From positions 1 through 64,000 of the forward strand of contig CAWCPX010000004.1 of NCBI GenBank assembly GCA_963797605.1: 64,000 bases of DNA, written 5' to 3'. The DNA is from DASQPR01 sp963797605 (GTDB lineage: Bacteria > Actinomycetota > Actinomycetes > Mycobacteriales > Micromonosporaceae). Positions 18,046 to 28,146 of this stretch are shown here, one piece after another. Both the position numbers and the translations under genes were made by a program. Within the stretch, counting starts at the first letter, position 1. Every line of letters starts with the position of its first letter. A model generated the notes under the pieces. The model did not search any database. It was not told where the DNA came from and saw only the letters and a program-made list of their open reading frames with translations.

Positions 18046-19314
18046 TCACACAGCACCGGGCGCGCTGACCTCCGCGATCCGCGCGGTCAGGAAGGCGCGC
18101 TCGGCATCGTTTTCGGCCAGTTCGAGCGCCTGTCGGTACGCCGTCGCCGCCTCGTCGGAGCGGTCCAACCGACGCAGCATGTCGGCTTTCGTGGCCGGCA
18201 GGTAGCGGTAACCGGTCAACGCTCCGTCGGCCTCGAGCTGCTCGATCTCGGCTAGCGCGACCTGCGGGCCAAGCGTCATCGCGGTGGCGACGCTGCGGTT
18301 GAGCGCGATGACCGGCGACGGCCAGATGTGCAGCAGCGCGTCGTAGAGCCCGAGCACCTGGGCCCAATCGGTCTCGTCGTAGGTCGGCGCCTCCGCGTGT
18401 AGCGCCGCGATGGCCGCCTGCAGTCCGAACCGGCCGGGCCGCCCGCCCCGCAGCGATTCGACGACCAAACGGCTGCCCTCCGTGATCGCGGCGTGATCCC
18501 ATTGGGACCGGTCCTGATCTTCCAGGAGCAGCAGGCGGCCGTCCGGGCCCGTACGTGCCGCCCGCCGTGCGTCGGTGACCAGCATCAACGCGAGGAGCCC
18601 GCGGACCTCGCGTTCGTCGGGCATCAGCTGGTGCAGCATCCGCCCGAGGCCGAGCGCCCGGTCGACGAGATCGGAGCGCACGAGCGTGTCCCCGGACGGT
18701 GCCGTGTGCCCGGTCGTGAACAGCAGGTGCACGACGGTGAGTACGGCGTCCAGCCGATCGGGCAGCTCGTGTTCTTCCGGCACCCGGTACGCGATCCGAG
18801 CCGCCGAGATCTTCTTCTTCGCGCGCGTGACCCGGGCCGCCATCGTGGTCTCCGTGACCAGGAACGCCCGCGCGATCTCGGCCGTTGACAGGCCGCACAC
18901 CAGGCGCAACGTCAGCGCGATCTGCGCCTCGATCGCGATCGCCGGGTGGCAGCACGTGAACACGAGCCGCAGCCGGTCGTCGGGGATCGTCTCCTCGTCG
19001 TCCTGGTCCACGGATTCGGGCTCGACCAGCAGCGGGAGCTTGCGGCGCAACGTGCTTTCACGGCGCAGCGCGTCCAGGGCTTTGCGACGGGCGGTCGTGG
19101 TGAGCCAGGCGCCCGGATTGTCCGGGACACCGACTTTCGACCAGGCATCGAGCGCCGCGAGGTACGCGTCCTGCACGCATTCCTCGGCGAGGTCGATGTC
19201 GCTGGCGACGCGCGCCGTCGCGGCGAGCACGTAGGCCCACTCGCGGCGGTGCGCGTCGGCGACAGCGTCAGCGACGTGCACGTGATCGTCGTCGCGGTCG
19301 CTGGGTTCCGTCAT
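18046..19314 (-). CDS. ECF42-type RNA polymerase sigma factor
   Basis: A 422-residue sigma factor with sigma-2 (AHRREWAYVLAATARVASD, AEECVQDAYLAAL, GVPDNPGAWLTTTARRKALD), sigma-4 (ALTLRLVCGLSTAEIARAFL, VTRAKKKI) and a long C-terminal TPR-like region (DALLHIWPSPVIALNRSVA, GYRYLPATKADMLRRL). This architecture is that of ECF42. It is translated from ATG 19314, just after the DGPF gene (4-bp gap), and the family is known to be controlled through such DGPF partners rather than by a membrane anti-sigma. Confidence 0.9.
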   Translation of the reverse strand: MTEPSDRDDDHVHVADAVADAHRREWAYVLAATARVASDIDLAEECVQDAYLAALDAWSKVGVPDNPGAWLTTTARRKALDALRRESTLRRKLPLLVEPESVDQDDEETIPDDRLRLVFTCCHPAIAIEAQIALTLRLVCGLSTAEIARAFLVTETTMAARVTRAKKKISAARIAYRVPEEHELPDRLDAVLTVVHLLFTTGHTAPSGDTLVRSDLVDRALGLGRMLHQLMPDEREVRGLLALMLVTDARRAARTGPDGRLLLLEDQDRSQWDHAAITEGSRLVVESLRGGRPGRFGLQAAIAALHAEAPTYDETDWAQVLGLYDALLHIWPSPVIALNRSVATAMTLGPQVALAEIEQLEADGALTGYRYLPATKADMLRRLDRSDEAATAYRQALELAENDAERAFLTARIAEVSAPGAV

Positions 19315-19318
19315 ACCT

Positions 19319-19660
19319 CTAGTCGAACTGCCAGATCGGCCGGACCTCGACGCCACCGAACTGCGCCGGGCAGAGCTTGCCGACCGCCAGCGCCTGGTCC
19401 AGGTCTTTCGCCTCGATCAGGTAGTAACCGCCCAGGGCTTCCTTCGTCTCCACGAACGGCCCATCGGTGACCACGTCACCGCGAATCGTCGTGGCCGTGC
19501 TCGTCGGCTGCAGCGCGTTGCCACCGAGCAGCTTGGCGCCCTGCTCAGCGACCTGCTCAGCGAACCGGCCGTGCGCGACCATGACCTTGTCCAGGTCGGC
19601 CGGCGACGCGTTGGCGTAGCTCGCCTCGGTCTCGTAAATCAGGATCAGGTACTGGCCCAT
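19319..19660 (-). CDS. YCII/DGPF-domain protein paired with ECF42
   Basis: A 113-residue YCII-related protein. The hallmark DGPFVETKEALGGYYLIEAK spans residues 67-86, and the N-terminus GQYLILIYETEASYANAS is typical. These small dimeric proteins accompany ECF42 sigma factors and are thought to regulate their activity; the mechanism is unsettled. It is the first gene of the two-gene operon. Confidence 0.9.
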   Translation of the reverse strand: MGQYLILIYETEASYANASPADLDKVMVAHGRFAEQVAEQGAKLLGGNALQPTSTATTIRGDVVTDGPFVETKEALGGYYLIEAKDLDQALAVGKLCPAQFGGVEVRPIWQFD

Positions 19661-19886
19661 GACGGGCTCCTCTCGGCTTGGAGCATCCCGTTTGATGCTG
19701 ACACTGATCCGACGAACACGCCCGGTCCGGATTCGACACGGTCACCAAGATTTTTTGGCCGCCCCTGTGACAATCGATATGCCGGAACCGACCTTCGCCA
19801 TGCCCGTGACGACATACCGTCGACCAAACTCATCTTGATTTTCCCCGCCCGACCCGAGCCGGCCGCGCTGGACCCCGCCCAGTACA

Positions 19887-20540
19887 GTGCCGCCGGTGAA
19901 TCTCAGGCTGCTCGCACCCATCATGGGGATCGCCGTGCTCGTGGCCGCGATCGCGGTCGTCGCCTGGCCGGTCACCGCGCCCCGCAGCCACGTGCCGGCC
20001 GGCCTGCAACGGTCGCTCGACGCGAAGGTCGGCGACATCGAGACCCGGGCCGGCGAGGTGTCCGCGTGCGAGTCCACGGGTGCCGCGCAGTGCACCTACA
20101 CGTGCACCGCCCACACGTTCGACCTCGAACCGCAGAACGCGACCACCATCGACCAGGTCACCGTGGCCTACGCGGTGCTGTTCTGCGCGGACACCGACTC
20201 CAACGACATCAACAGCAGCAGCCAGGACGTCGTCGCGCTTCCCCTCGCGTCGCCGTCGACGATGTCGAGCCTGCCCGACGACGCGACATGGACCGACGTC
20301 GTCAAGGTCTTCCCGCCGCACGCGGCCGGCGCCGCCTGGTGGTATTACACCGACGGTGTGTTCACCCTCCGGGACCGCCTCGACGGTTCACGTCCCTCTA
20401 GACCGCGAGCCGTAACAACGCCGTCGTCGCGCAGGCCACGATCACCACGACGAGGAACGGCGCCCGCAGCAGCACGGCCACGCACGCGACCACGAGACCG
20501 GCGGCACGGGCGTCGAGCACGAGATGGCGTCCGGTCGTGA
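19887..20540 (+). CDS. Hypothetical membrane-anchored protein
   Basis: It has an N-terminal signal-anchor (LLAPIMGIAVLVAAIAVVAW, residues 9-28) and a small extracellular domain with four Cys (SACESTGAAQCTYTCTAH, AVLFCADTDSND) that could pair. GTG 19887 or GTG 19896 could start it. After about residue 170 the frame turns Arg/Pro-rich and overlaps the convergent azlD gene by 143 bp. A +1 shift near 20390 would end it at 20415 instead (HVPLDREP), which is more plausible. Function unknown. Confidence 0.5.
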   Translation: MPPVNLRLLAPIMGIAVLVAAIAVVAWPVTAPRSHVPAGLQRSLDAKVGDIETRAGEVSACESTGAAQCTYTCTAHTFDLEPQNATTIDQVTVAYAVLFCADTDSNDINSSSQDVVALPLASPSTMSSLPDDATWTDVVKVFPPHAAGAAWWYYTDGVFTLRDRLDGSRPSRPRAVTTPSSRRPRSPRRGTAPAAARPRTRPRDRRHGRRARDGVRS

Positions 20541-20697
20541 ACGTCTGATTGACGATCAACGCGGTCAGCAGCGCCACCGGGAGCAGCGCCGCCACGCGTT
20601 GGGTCCGCGCGTTGTCCAGCACCCGCTTCGGCACCGCGAGCCCGACGTATTTCAGCAGGTAGCATCCGGCGAACCCGAGGAGCACGGCCCACCACAT
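20398..20697 (-). CDS. azlD: Branched-chain amino-acid exporter small subunit AzlD
   Basis: A 99-residue protein with four hydrophobic segments: MWWAVLLGFAGCYLLKYVGL, VAALLPVALLTALIV, DARAAGLVVACVAVLLRAPF, VVVIVACATTALLRLAV. It matches AzlD in length and layout. Its ATG shares a base with the azlC stop (TGATG), so it is translationally coupled. With AzlC it should form a two-part exporter for branched-chain amino acids or related compounds. Confidence 0.85.
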   Translation of the reverse strand: MWWAVLLGFAGCYLLKYVGLAVPKRVLDNARTQRVAALLPVALLTALIVNQTFTTGRHLVLDARAAGLVVACVAVLLRAPFLVVVIVACATTALLRLAV

Positions 20698-21423
20698 CAC
20701 GGGGTCCCTTCGTTCGGAGCGAGATCCGGTGCCGGCTCGCTCGCCCGGGGGTGCCGCAGCCCAAACGCGACCGCGACTCCGCCGGCGAGCAACACGGGCA
20801 CGCCGATCGGCACGAACGGCACCGACGCGAGCGCGACGACCGCGGCGACCAGGGCGACGACCCACGGTTCGACCGCGCGCATCCGAGGAGCCAGCAGCGC
20901 GACGAACGCGGCCGGTGCGGCGGCGTCGAGGCCGAACGTACGCGGGATCGGACAGCGCGCCGGCCCCGAACGCGCCGATGAAGGTGCCGATGTTCCACAG
21001 CACGAACACCGACAGCCCGGTCGCCCAGAACCCCAGCCGTGCGGCCGGCACCGTGGTCTGCGCGGTCGCGACGGCGGTGCTCTCGTCGATGATGAGTTGC
21101 GCGGCGGCGGCTCGGCGTAGACCGCGCACGTCGAGGAGGCTGGCGAGCCGCAGCCCGTAGAAAGCGTTGCGGGAACCGAGGAGCACCGCCGTGCCGGCCG
21201 CCGACACCGCGCCACCGCCGGCGCCGAGGATGCCGACGAGCGCGAACTGGGAGCCGCCGGTGAACATGAGCAGCGACAGCGCGCACGTCTGCAGCACGCT
21301 GAGCCCGGCGGCGACCGAGATCGCGCCGAAGGACAGCCCGTACGCCCCGGTGGCCACGCCGACGCCCACAGCCGCCCGCCACACCGGGCCGCGCCAGGCC
21401 GCGGACTCCCCCGTGCTGGTCAT
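20697..21423 (-). pseudogene. azlC: Branched-chain amino-acid exporter large subunit AzlC, frame broken (+1)
   Basis: The N-terminal two thirds (AYGLSFGAISVAAGLSVLQT, CALSLLMFTGGSQFALVG, LGSRNAFYGLRLASLL) read from 21423. The last third (FGLDAAAPAAFVALLAPRMR, PFVPIGVPVLLAGGVAVAFG) reads after a +1 shift near 20940. One base removed there gives SDPA-TFGLDAA and a protein of about 241 residues. Without repair, the frame runs on through azlD as a fused nonsense-linked product. Large subunit of the AzlCD exporter. Confidence 0.85.
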
Positions 21424-21432
21424 GCGCGCAGA

Positions 21433-22407
21433 CTATGTCAGAGCCAATCCCGTCAGGGTGGCCCGCTCGGCCTCGCCCAAATCCACGTCCACAGCCGCCG
21501 TCATCGTGGCCAACTGTGCCGGATCGCGAGGGCCGACGATGACGGCGGTGACACCGGGATCGGTGATCGCCCAGGCGAGTGCGAGCGTCGCCAGCGGCAC
21601 CCCGCGATCCGCCGCGGCCTGCCCGAGCGCTTCCAGCATCGTGTACGTCTCGTCGCCCGTCAGGCCGGCGTACGGCTCCGGGCGCAACGTCATCCGCGAG
21701 CCTGCCGGAAACGCCTCGCCCCGCCGGTATTTCCCGGTGAGCCATCCGCCGGCGAGCGGGCTGAAGGCGGTGAATCCGATGCCGTGCCGGGCGCACACGT
21801 CGAAGACGTCATCGGCGGCGGCGCGGTCCAGGAGGCTGAAACTGTTCTGCACGTTGACGGGCAGCGCGATGCCGAGAGACGTGGCCGCGGAAACGGCGGC
21901 GTCGATCTGCGTACCCGTGTAATTGCTCAGCCCGTAGCCCTTGATCTTCCCAGCGTGGACCAGGTCGTCGAACGCGGCCAGGGTCTCCTCGATCGGCACC
22001 GCCGGGTCGGGTTCGTGCGCGAGGTAGAGATCGACGTGGTCGGTCCGCAACCGGCGCAGGCTCGCGTCGATCTGCTCCCGGATGTGCGCCGCCGACAGGC
22101 CCTCGTCGCCCGGGCCGGGGCCGACGCGGTTGCGAACCTTCGTCGTGAGCACCACGTCGTCGCGGGCGCCTCGGCTGGCCAGCCACCGGCCGATGAAGTC
22201 CTCGGAGCGGCCGCCGCCGTAGGCGTTCGCGGTGTCGAACAACGTGATGCCCTGCTCGCGAGCCGCGTCCATCAGCGCGAACGCGGCCGCCTGATCCTCG
22301 CCCTGGCCGAAGAACTCGGGTGCGGACCCGATGCCGCCGAAGTTGCCGCAGCCCAACGCGATGACGGAGACGACGATGTCGGTGCGGCCCATCCGGATGT
22401 AACGCAT
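21433..22407 (-). CDS. Aldo/keto reductase
   Basis: A 324-residue TIM-barrel oxidoreductase of the AKR11/voltage-channel-beta-like group. The tetrad is visible: Asp and Tyr in FDTANAYGGGRSED, Lys in VVLTTKVRN, His in DLYLAHEPDP. The NADPH-binding block near the C-terminus (GVTAVIVGPRDPAQL) is standard. The substrate is unknown. It lies upstream of azlC in the same direction, with a 9-bp gap to it, so the three could share a transcript. Confidence 0.9.
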   Translation of the reverse strand: MRYIRMGRTDIVVSVIALGCGNFGGIGSAPEFFGQGEDQAAAFALMDAAREQGITLFDTANAYGGGRSEDFIGRWLASRGARDDVVLTTKVRNRVGPGPGDEGLSAAHIREQIDASLRRLRTDHVDLYLAHEPDPAVPIEETLAAFDDLVHAGKIKGYGLSNYTGTQIDAAVSAATSLGIALPVNVQNSFSLLDRAAADDVFDVCARHGIGFTAFSPLAGGWLTGKYRRGEAFPAGSRMTLRPEPYAGLTGDETYTMLEALGQAAADRGVPLATLALAWAITDPGVTAVIVGPRDPAQLATMTAAVDVDLGEAERATLTGLALT

Positions 22408-22416
22408 CGGCCCACC

Positions 22417-22965
22417 CTATTGGCGATCGGCCCACTCGTCACGGGTGATCGCGTATTCGACCTCGCCCAACTCGGTGCCCGGGATCGGGTCGTCGAACTC
22501 GAGGAAGAAGGTGCGCACGAACCGCAGCCCCGACTTCTCCATCACGCGCCGCGACGCCGTGTTGATCGCCATCGTCCCCGCGTAGACCCGATCGACACCC
22601 AGGTCGGTGAACGCCTTCGCGACCGCGGCCCGGGAACCCTCGGTCGCGAGTCCTCGACCCCACGCCGACCGGCGCAGCCGATAGCCGAGTTCCAGATCGG
22701 TGCGCCCCGGATGCGGCGCGAGCGCGACCCAGCCGACGAACTCGCCACTGGCCTTGTCGATGGCCGCGAACCGCCCGGCCCCGATGTCGTCATATTCGCG
22801 CAGCAGATGCGGCAGCAGGGCTTCGATCTCGGCCCGCGGCGTTGGGACACCGTTGGTGAGCAGGCGCATGACCGCCGGATCGGCGTCGAGCGCGACGAGA
22901 TCGTCGACGTCGTCGGGCGTCAGTCGCCGCAGCATGAGCCGCTCGGTCTCCGCGAAGACGTGCAC
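22417..22965 (-). CDS. GNAT family N-acetyltransferase (RimJ/RimL-like)
   Basis: A 182-residue acetyltransferase: FAETERLMLRRLTPDDVDDL, then GWVALAPHPGRTDLELGYRL, the acetyl-CoA loop SAWGRGLATEGSRAAV, and YAGTMAINTASRRVMEKSGL, all hallmarks of RimJ/RimL-type GNATs. GTG 22965 is chosen because the family motif starts within 5 residues of it. It is followed after 9 bp by the aldo/keto reductase gene. The acceptor could be a protein N-terminus or a small molecule. Confidence 0.88.
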   Translation of the reverse strand: MHVFAETERLMLRRLTPDDVDDLVALDADPAVMRLLTNGVPTPRAEIEALLPHLLREYDDIGAGRFAAIDKASGEFVGWVALAPHPGRTDLELGYRLRRSAWGRGLATEGSRAAVAKAFTDLGVDRVYAGTMAINTASRRVMEKSGLRFVRTFFLEFDDPIPGTELGEVEYAITRDEWADRQ

Positions 22966-22981
22966 GAGCCCAGTCTGCCCG

Positions 22982-23037
22982 AAGCCCGATGTGCCCAGAC
23001 CGAGCCCGGTCTGACCCCGAGGCAAGCCCGATGTGCC
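22982..23037. repeat. Direct repeat flanking a small hairpin
   Basis: AAGCCCGATGTGCC occurs at 22982-22995 and again at 23024-23037. Between them CAGACC-GAGCCC-GGTCTG forms a perfect hairpin. The segment lies between the stop of the gene at 23039 and the GTG of the GNAT gene, both on the minus strand, so it may be a weak terminator or attenuator. Confidence 0.4.
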
Positions 23038-23038
23038 G

Positions 23039-23311
23039 TTACTGCGTCGGTCGCTTGAGCGAATAGGTGACCGCCTGCACGCGCTGCGGCTGCCCTATCA
23101 ACATCGCCGCCCGGTGATAGGCCTGCCAACCGTCTTTTCCGGCGCGGTTGAGATGCTTCAGATCGTCGAAGCGCTCGTCGGTCCCCCATCGTGCGACGCC
23201 ACCCTTGTGGTGAAACGACGCAATCCAGTCCATCTCTTTGTCGGTGCCGAAGCTGCCCGCCGCCACGTAATCAAGCCGCGCATATTCCCATTGCGTCACG
23301 CCCTCCATCAT
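23039..23311 (-). CDS. Small conserved hypothetical protein (DUF4177-like)
   Basis: A 90-residue protein (GVTQWEYARLDYVAAGSFGT, then LKHLNRAGKDGWQAYHRAAM and AVTYSLKRPTQ). The strand WEYARLDYV and the later LNRAGKDGWQ are like DUF4177 proteins, which are small alpha/beta domains without known activity. ATG 23311 or 23308 is the likely start. Confidence 0.6.
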   Translation of the reverse strand: MMEGVTQWEYARLDYVAAGSFGTDKEMDWIASFHHKGGVARWGTDERFDDLKHLNRAGKDGWQAYHRAAMLIGQPQRVQAVTYSLKRPTQ

Positions 23312-23441
23312 CCGGCACCACCGCAACAACACGCCAGAGACAGATCAGAGCCTCAATCATCTATCCAGGTACGGCTTGGGCGAAAAGTTGCCCCGGTCCC
23401 AGATGGCAACCGGGGCAACAACGCGATGGCGCCGCAAGGGT

Positions 23442-26400
23442 TTACGACAACCGAGTAACCGTCGCGCGCAGCCGGTGCCAGTCACGACGCCGACGCTCGT
23501 ATGTGGACGCAACGACGATGACCAGCAGGCCCGCCACCGACAGCGGAATCCACGCCGGCACTTGCTGCCACGCGAGCGCCAGTTCCCGCAACGCGAGCAC
23601 GATCACGCTGACGCCGCCGACGATCACCGGTGCCTGCAAACGGGCCCGGGCGCCGATCAACACCACCACGACCGCCGCGGCACCGACCGCCGCCTGCCGC
23701 GCCGCAGACGCTCCGGATCCGAGTGCCAGCGCCAGGCTGGGCCCGAACGCGGCCACGAGCGCCGGCCCGTACGCCGTCCAGCTGCCGAGTCTCGGGTTGC
23801 TCCGTGCCGCCAGCGCACCGGCGACGAGCGCGAACACGGCCAGCGGAAGCGTGTACGCGTCGACCGGATGGGTACCGCGATCCGCCGCGAGGATCCACCA
23901 TGCCAGCAGTTCCAGCCCGGTGCCGGCCACGACGAGCGCCCGCCGGGTCCGAGCCGGCAGTGCCGGCCCACAGCGCCCGCACCCCGACCAGCACCCCCCA
24001 GACCGCCGTGACGAGCGCCGCCGCACTCCACGACCCGGTGAGGGTCAACGCGACGAACACCCCGGCGTGCGCGACCGCGTCGAGCGCTCGGGTTTCGGTG
24101 ACCCCGCGACCCGCACGCGCGGAGCAACGGCCCGGCCACGGAGGCGAGCGCCGACGTGCCGAGCACCCCGAACGCCACCGTGCCGGGCGCCGCGCCGCTC
24201 GCCCCGATCGCCGCCGCGACGAGCAGGTCCGCGGCGACAACCGTGGCCGCCGCCCCGAGCGTCCGAATGACGGCACCGCGACCGGCGGCGGCGACCGTGA
24301 CGCCGACCAGAACCGTGGCACCGAGCCCGATACAGCGTCGACACCCGAGTCGGCGTCAGCGCTGCCAGACCCGCGCCGGCGAGCACCAGACCCGTCCAGG
24401 CGGCCGGAGCCGTGGGCGGGCATACCGGGTCATGAGCCGATGTGCATCGCACCGATCAGCACGGCGGCCGCCCCGACGGCGAACGCGACGATCGGGGCAA
24501 CCGGCCATGGCGCACCGGTCGCCGTGACGGCCACGAGCAGGGCGATCATCGCTGGCCGGCGCTCCGAACCGCACCGCACCTCGCCGCCCGTGCACCACGA
24601 CACCGGCAGCCGCGAGCGACATCGCGAAAAGCACGGCGGTCAGCACATCGGGTGAACCGAGCCGCCATCCGAAGCCGGCCGGCACGATCCCGCTCCCCGT
24701 CGGCGCACCGGCCCACACATGTCCGAGCCACGCGTACGGTTCCACGGTCACCAGTGCGATCAGCGGCACCACCTGACCGATGGCGAACAGCGACAGCACA
24801 CCGGCCGGTGTCGCGGCGGCCTGGGCGTGCCGGCCGCGCAGACCCGCCGCGAGCACGGCCGTGACGATGATCAGGCTTCCGGTCAGCGCGTACAGGCTCA
24901 GGCGCTCATGGGTTTCGACGACGATCGGGCTCACCGCGATGACGATCGTGACGATGGTGACCGCGGTCGTCGCGTACCAGCGGAGGCGTTTGCGGGTGTG
25001 GAGCGCGATCAGCGCGACGGCTTCGGCGGCGGCCGTGGCCAACGCGAGCCGCATCGGCAGCGTGGCGCCGTGCGCGGTCACGGCGGCGAAGGACGCGACC
25101 GCGCCGGGCAGCGCGACCAGTGCCGTGGCGAGCGCACCGCCGGCGAGCGCGACCGCGGTGGTGGCCCGGCCGGCGAACCGGTGGACGGCTGCGGCGGTGG
25201 CGACGCCGAGCACGACGATCGTGGCCAGGACCGCGCCGGTCAGCGCCGGGCGAGCGAGCGACGCGACGGCGGCGTGCAGACCGAGTGCCGCCGCGCCGAG
25301 ACCGGCGATCTCCGGCTCGGCGAACCGGCGCCGGCGGACCGCGAACACGCTCCCGGCCAGCAGCACGGACGCGCCGGCGAGGTCGATGATCGGCGGCGTC
25401 CACCAGCGGGTTCCGTCGAGCGCTCCGACGGCGGCCACGAACGGGACGGCGCCGAGCAGGATCGCCCGAGCGCGCACGTCTACCGTCGGCCGCACGTCGC
25501 TCCGCCAGGCGAGCGCGGCCACGCATCCGGTGGCCACGAGCACCGCGACCGGGGCGCTGGGGTGCACGAGGGTCGGCTGGTTCAACGCGTGGAGGTCGCT
25601 GTGCCACGTCGGCGCGAGCCTCCCGAGCCGCGCCAGGACCGCGTCGGCCGCGATGCCTGCGCCGATCGCACCGATCACCCCGGACGCGACCCAGCCGGCA
25701 ACCGCGAGTCCTTCGCCGAGACGACGCTTGACCGCGTCGGCCGCGAGCGTGACACCGGCAGCGGTCGGTGTGGCCATGACGCAGGCGACCGCGACGATCA
25801 GCGCCGCCATCCCGGTCATGATCGACAGCGCCGAGCCGGGTACGACAATCGCGACGGTCCGACCCACTGCCACCGCCATCTCGAGCGTCGCCGCGGCCAC
25901 GAGCATCACCCGCATCACCCGCACACCGAGCCGCGCCCCGACGACGATCAACACCACCGCCGCCACGGTCATCACCGCTGCCGCGCGCACCACCTCGCCC
26001 GCCCCCGATGCGATTCCGAGCGCGATGGCGGCGGCCAGCGACCCGTACGCGAGCGCGATGCCACCGAGGGTCGTCGCGAGAATCCGGCACGCCTTGTTGA
26101 TCGACGTGCCGGATCTGCGGTAGACGGCGGCCGCGAGGAAATCGGTCGCGGCGACGACCGTGCTGACGGCGGCCACGACGGTGACGCCCGGGTTGTGCGC
26201 GATGGTCAGCAGTGGCAGCACCGGCTGGGCCAGCACCAGGGCGAAGATCCGGGGGCCGGACAGGCGCACGAGCAACCCGTACGCGAGCGCCACCGCCGAG
26301 ACCACAGCGAGCACCAGCGCCGCGTACGTCGATCCGGACACCCGGTCGGTCACCCCGGCGAGGTTGAGCCGCCACGCGCCGACGCCGTCGAGTCCCAGGA

Positions 26401-27044
26401 GCAGCAGCCCGATCACGGTGACCGTCTCAGCCGTGGCGACCAGGCGCCGGCGAGCCGCTTCCACCGGCACGGCGAGGGCGAGCAGGGTCGCGGTGCCGAG
26501 GATCGACACGCGACCGTTGGTGCCGTAGTGGCCCCACGCGAAGACGGTGAACACGATGGCGCCGATGCCGAGCAGGATGCCGCCGAGCACGAACAGCAGG
26601 TTCTGCACGATCCGTGGGGATGCGTCCGAGCTGCCGAGGTGCCCGGTGCCGGGCCACGGCATGCCGTTGTCAACGCCTGGCGGCGTCTGCATGCGGCGGC
26701 GTCTGCAGCGCGCCGGGCGCGTGCAGCGGCGGCTCGGACGGCACGGCGACCTCGCGGCGGGACCGTTCGGCGACCACGGCGGCCGTCATCGATTGCGCGA
26801 TCGCGCCACGTTCGGCGGCTTTCGTCTGCCACGTGGTCGCCAGGTCGCCGAGATGGCGGCGGGTGGATTCCATGTCGGCCGTCAGCGCGGCCAACTCGCC
26901 GTCGAGGCGGACCAGCTGCGCGGCCTGCGGGTCTGCAGGGCGCCGGCAGGTGGGGCACGGTGCGGTCGGGATCATCAGCGCGCCGCACGCCGGGCAGTGG
27001 TAGCGGCCGAGCGGGCGCGGGGCCGAAACCGGGATATCCGTCAT
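23442..27044 (-). pseudogene. Giant polytopic membrane protein with zinc ribbon (SCO7613-like), six +1 breaks
   Basis: The N-terminus at 27044 encodes a zinc ribbon (YHCPACGALM, CPTCRRP) and a coiled coil (ADMESTRRHLGDLATTWQ). After a +1 step near 26700, a long run of some 20 or more Ala/Val/Leu-rich membrane segments follows (IVQNLLFVLGGILLGIGAIV, GSTYAALVLAVVSAVALAYG, and so on). Further +1 steps near 24560, 24430, 24330, 24115 and 23965 are needed to reach the natural end (WHRLRATVTRLS). Repaired, it is about 1,200 residues, like the SCO7613-type membrane proteins of Streptomyces. The first break lies in a 16-bp duplication, so the zinc-ribbon part could instead be a separate gene ending at 26670 with the membrane part starting at ATG 26692. 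Function unknown. Confidence 0.7.
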
Positions 27045-27274
27045 GCTGATCAGCGTCACGGCGCGAGGGTGCCGGCACCATCCGCTGGCGTACTCTTTCG
27101 ATCACCGGCATACGCAGGGTTCGATTGAGTATCCGTACTCATCCGCGATGATCAACTGGCCGGAGACGTCCCACCGAACGGTAACGACTTGGTCGCGGTC
27201 AGCGGACATCCAGGAAAGCGCGGTACTCTTCCGGCCGATTAGGTGAGTAGCCCCGGACCCAGGAGATCACGCAC

Positions 27275-27994
27275 GTGGAGAAGACCGCCGCACCCCAGAC
27301 TCCGAGCGCACCGGGCCGCATGACCCCGGCCGAAGCCCGTCGAGCGCAGAAAAACGAGCGGAAAAACGCCGCCCGCGAGGCTGCCCGCAAGGCCGCCGCC
27401 GCCCGCAAGCGCCGCAACGCGATCCTCGGTGGCCTGGCCGCCGTCGTCATCATCGTGGTCGCGGCGCTCCTGATCACCAACCTCGGCGGCAAGTCGGACA
27501 AGAAGGCCACCGCGTCGACGGCCAGCGCTTCCCCCAGCGCGCCGACCTCCCCGGCTGCCAGCGCCACCACCCCGGCGATCCCGTTCCCGGGCGTCCCGGC
27601 CGGTGCCGACCCCGCGCTGAAGACCAAGCCGGTCGTCAAGAAGGGCACCGGCACGGTGTCGAAGCTCAAGGTCACGACGCTGATCAAGGGCACCGGCGCG
27701 AAGGTCAAGCTCGGTGACTCGATCACGGTCAACTACGTCGGTGTCACGTACACCGACGGCAAGGAATTCGACTCGTCCTGGAAGAACAGCCAGACGGCGA
27801 CGTTCCCGCTAGTGCAGGGCGGCCTCATCCAGGGCTGGGTCAACGGCCTGCCCGGCGTCACGGTCGGCAGCCGGGTGCAGCTCGACATCCCGAAGGCGCT
27901 CGCCTACCCCACCGCGACCGCGTCCAGCGGCCAGCCGGTCGGTGACCTTCGGTTCGTCGTCGACGTGCTCGCGACCGGGCCCGCCACCAGCTGA
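27275..27994 (+). CDS. Membrane-anchored FKBP-type peptidyl-prolyl isomerase
   Basis: A 239-residue protein. A basic Ala/Lys/Arg cytoplasmic tail (residues 16-48) precedes a single membrane helix (AILGGLAAVVIIVVAALLIT, 49-68). A Ser/Thr/Pro-rich linker follows, then an FKBP domain (DSITVNYVGVTYTDGKEFDS, GGLIQGWVNGLPGVTVGSRV, LDIPKALAY). The hallmark FDSS, VNYVG and VGSRVQLDIP segments are present. It should catalyse proline isomerisation of proteins outside the membrane. GTG 27275 starts it. The gene ends in a strong hairpin. Confidence 0.9.
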   Translation: MEKTAAPQTPSAPGRMTPAEARRAQKNERKNAAREAARKAAAARKRRNAILGGLAAVVIIVVAALLITNLGGKSDKKATASTASASPSAPTSPAASATTPAIPFPGVPAGADPALKTKPVVKKGTGTVSKLKVTTLIKGTGAKVKLGDSITVNYVGVTYTDGKEFDSSWKNSQTATFPLVQGGLIQGWVNGLPGVTVGSRVQLDIPKALAYPTATASSGQPVGDLRFVVDVLATGPATS

Positions 27995-28006
27995 TTCGAG
28001 ATCGTC

Positions 28007-28044
28007 ATCGGCAGGTCCCGCGCGCGACAGCGGGGCCTGCCGAT
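28007..28044 (+). terminator. Terminator hairpin after the FKBP gene
   Basis: ATCGGCAGGTCCCGC pairs with GCGGGGCCTGCCGAT across an 8-base loop, a 15-bp stem with one G-T wobble. It starts 13 bp after the FKBP stop and is followed by GTCGTTT. This is the strongest terminator-like structure in this part of the window. Confidence 0.75.
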
Positions 28045-28146
28045 GTCGTTTCCCGCGTACCACTCGGCTGGGTGCACGAGCGCGGTGTCCCGGCTGGCCG
28101 TACCCGTGAGAGTTGCCGTGGAAAAGGTTCGGCCGCCTGGCTGGCG

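Noticed and set aside
24719..27049. A 776-residue Arg/Asp/His-rich plus-strand frame
   Set aside because: Antisense shadow of the giant membrane protein, whose hydrophobic periodicity is clear on the minus strand.
27043..27246. A small plus-strand gene between the membrane protein and the FKBP gene
   Set aside because: No ribosome-binding site, no family resemblance, and atypical residue use for this genome.
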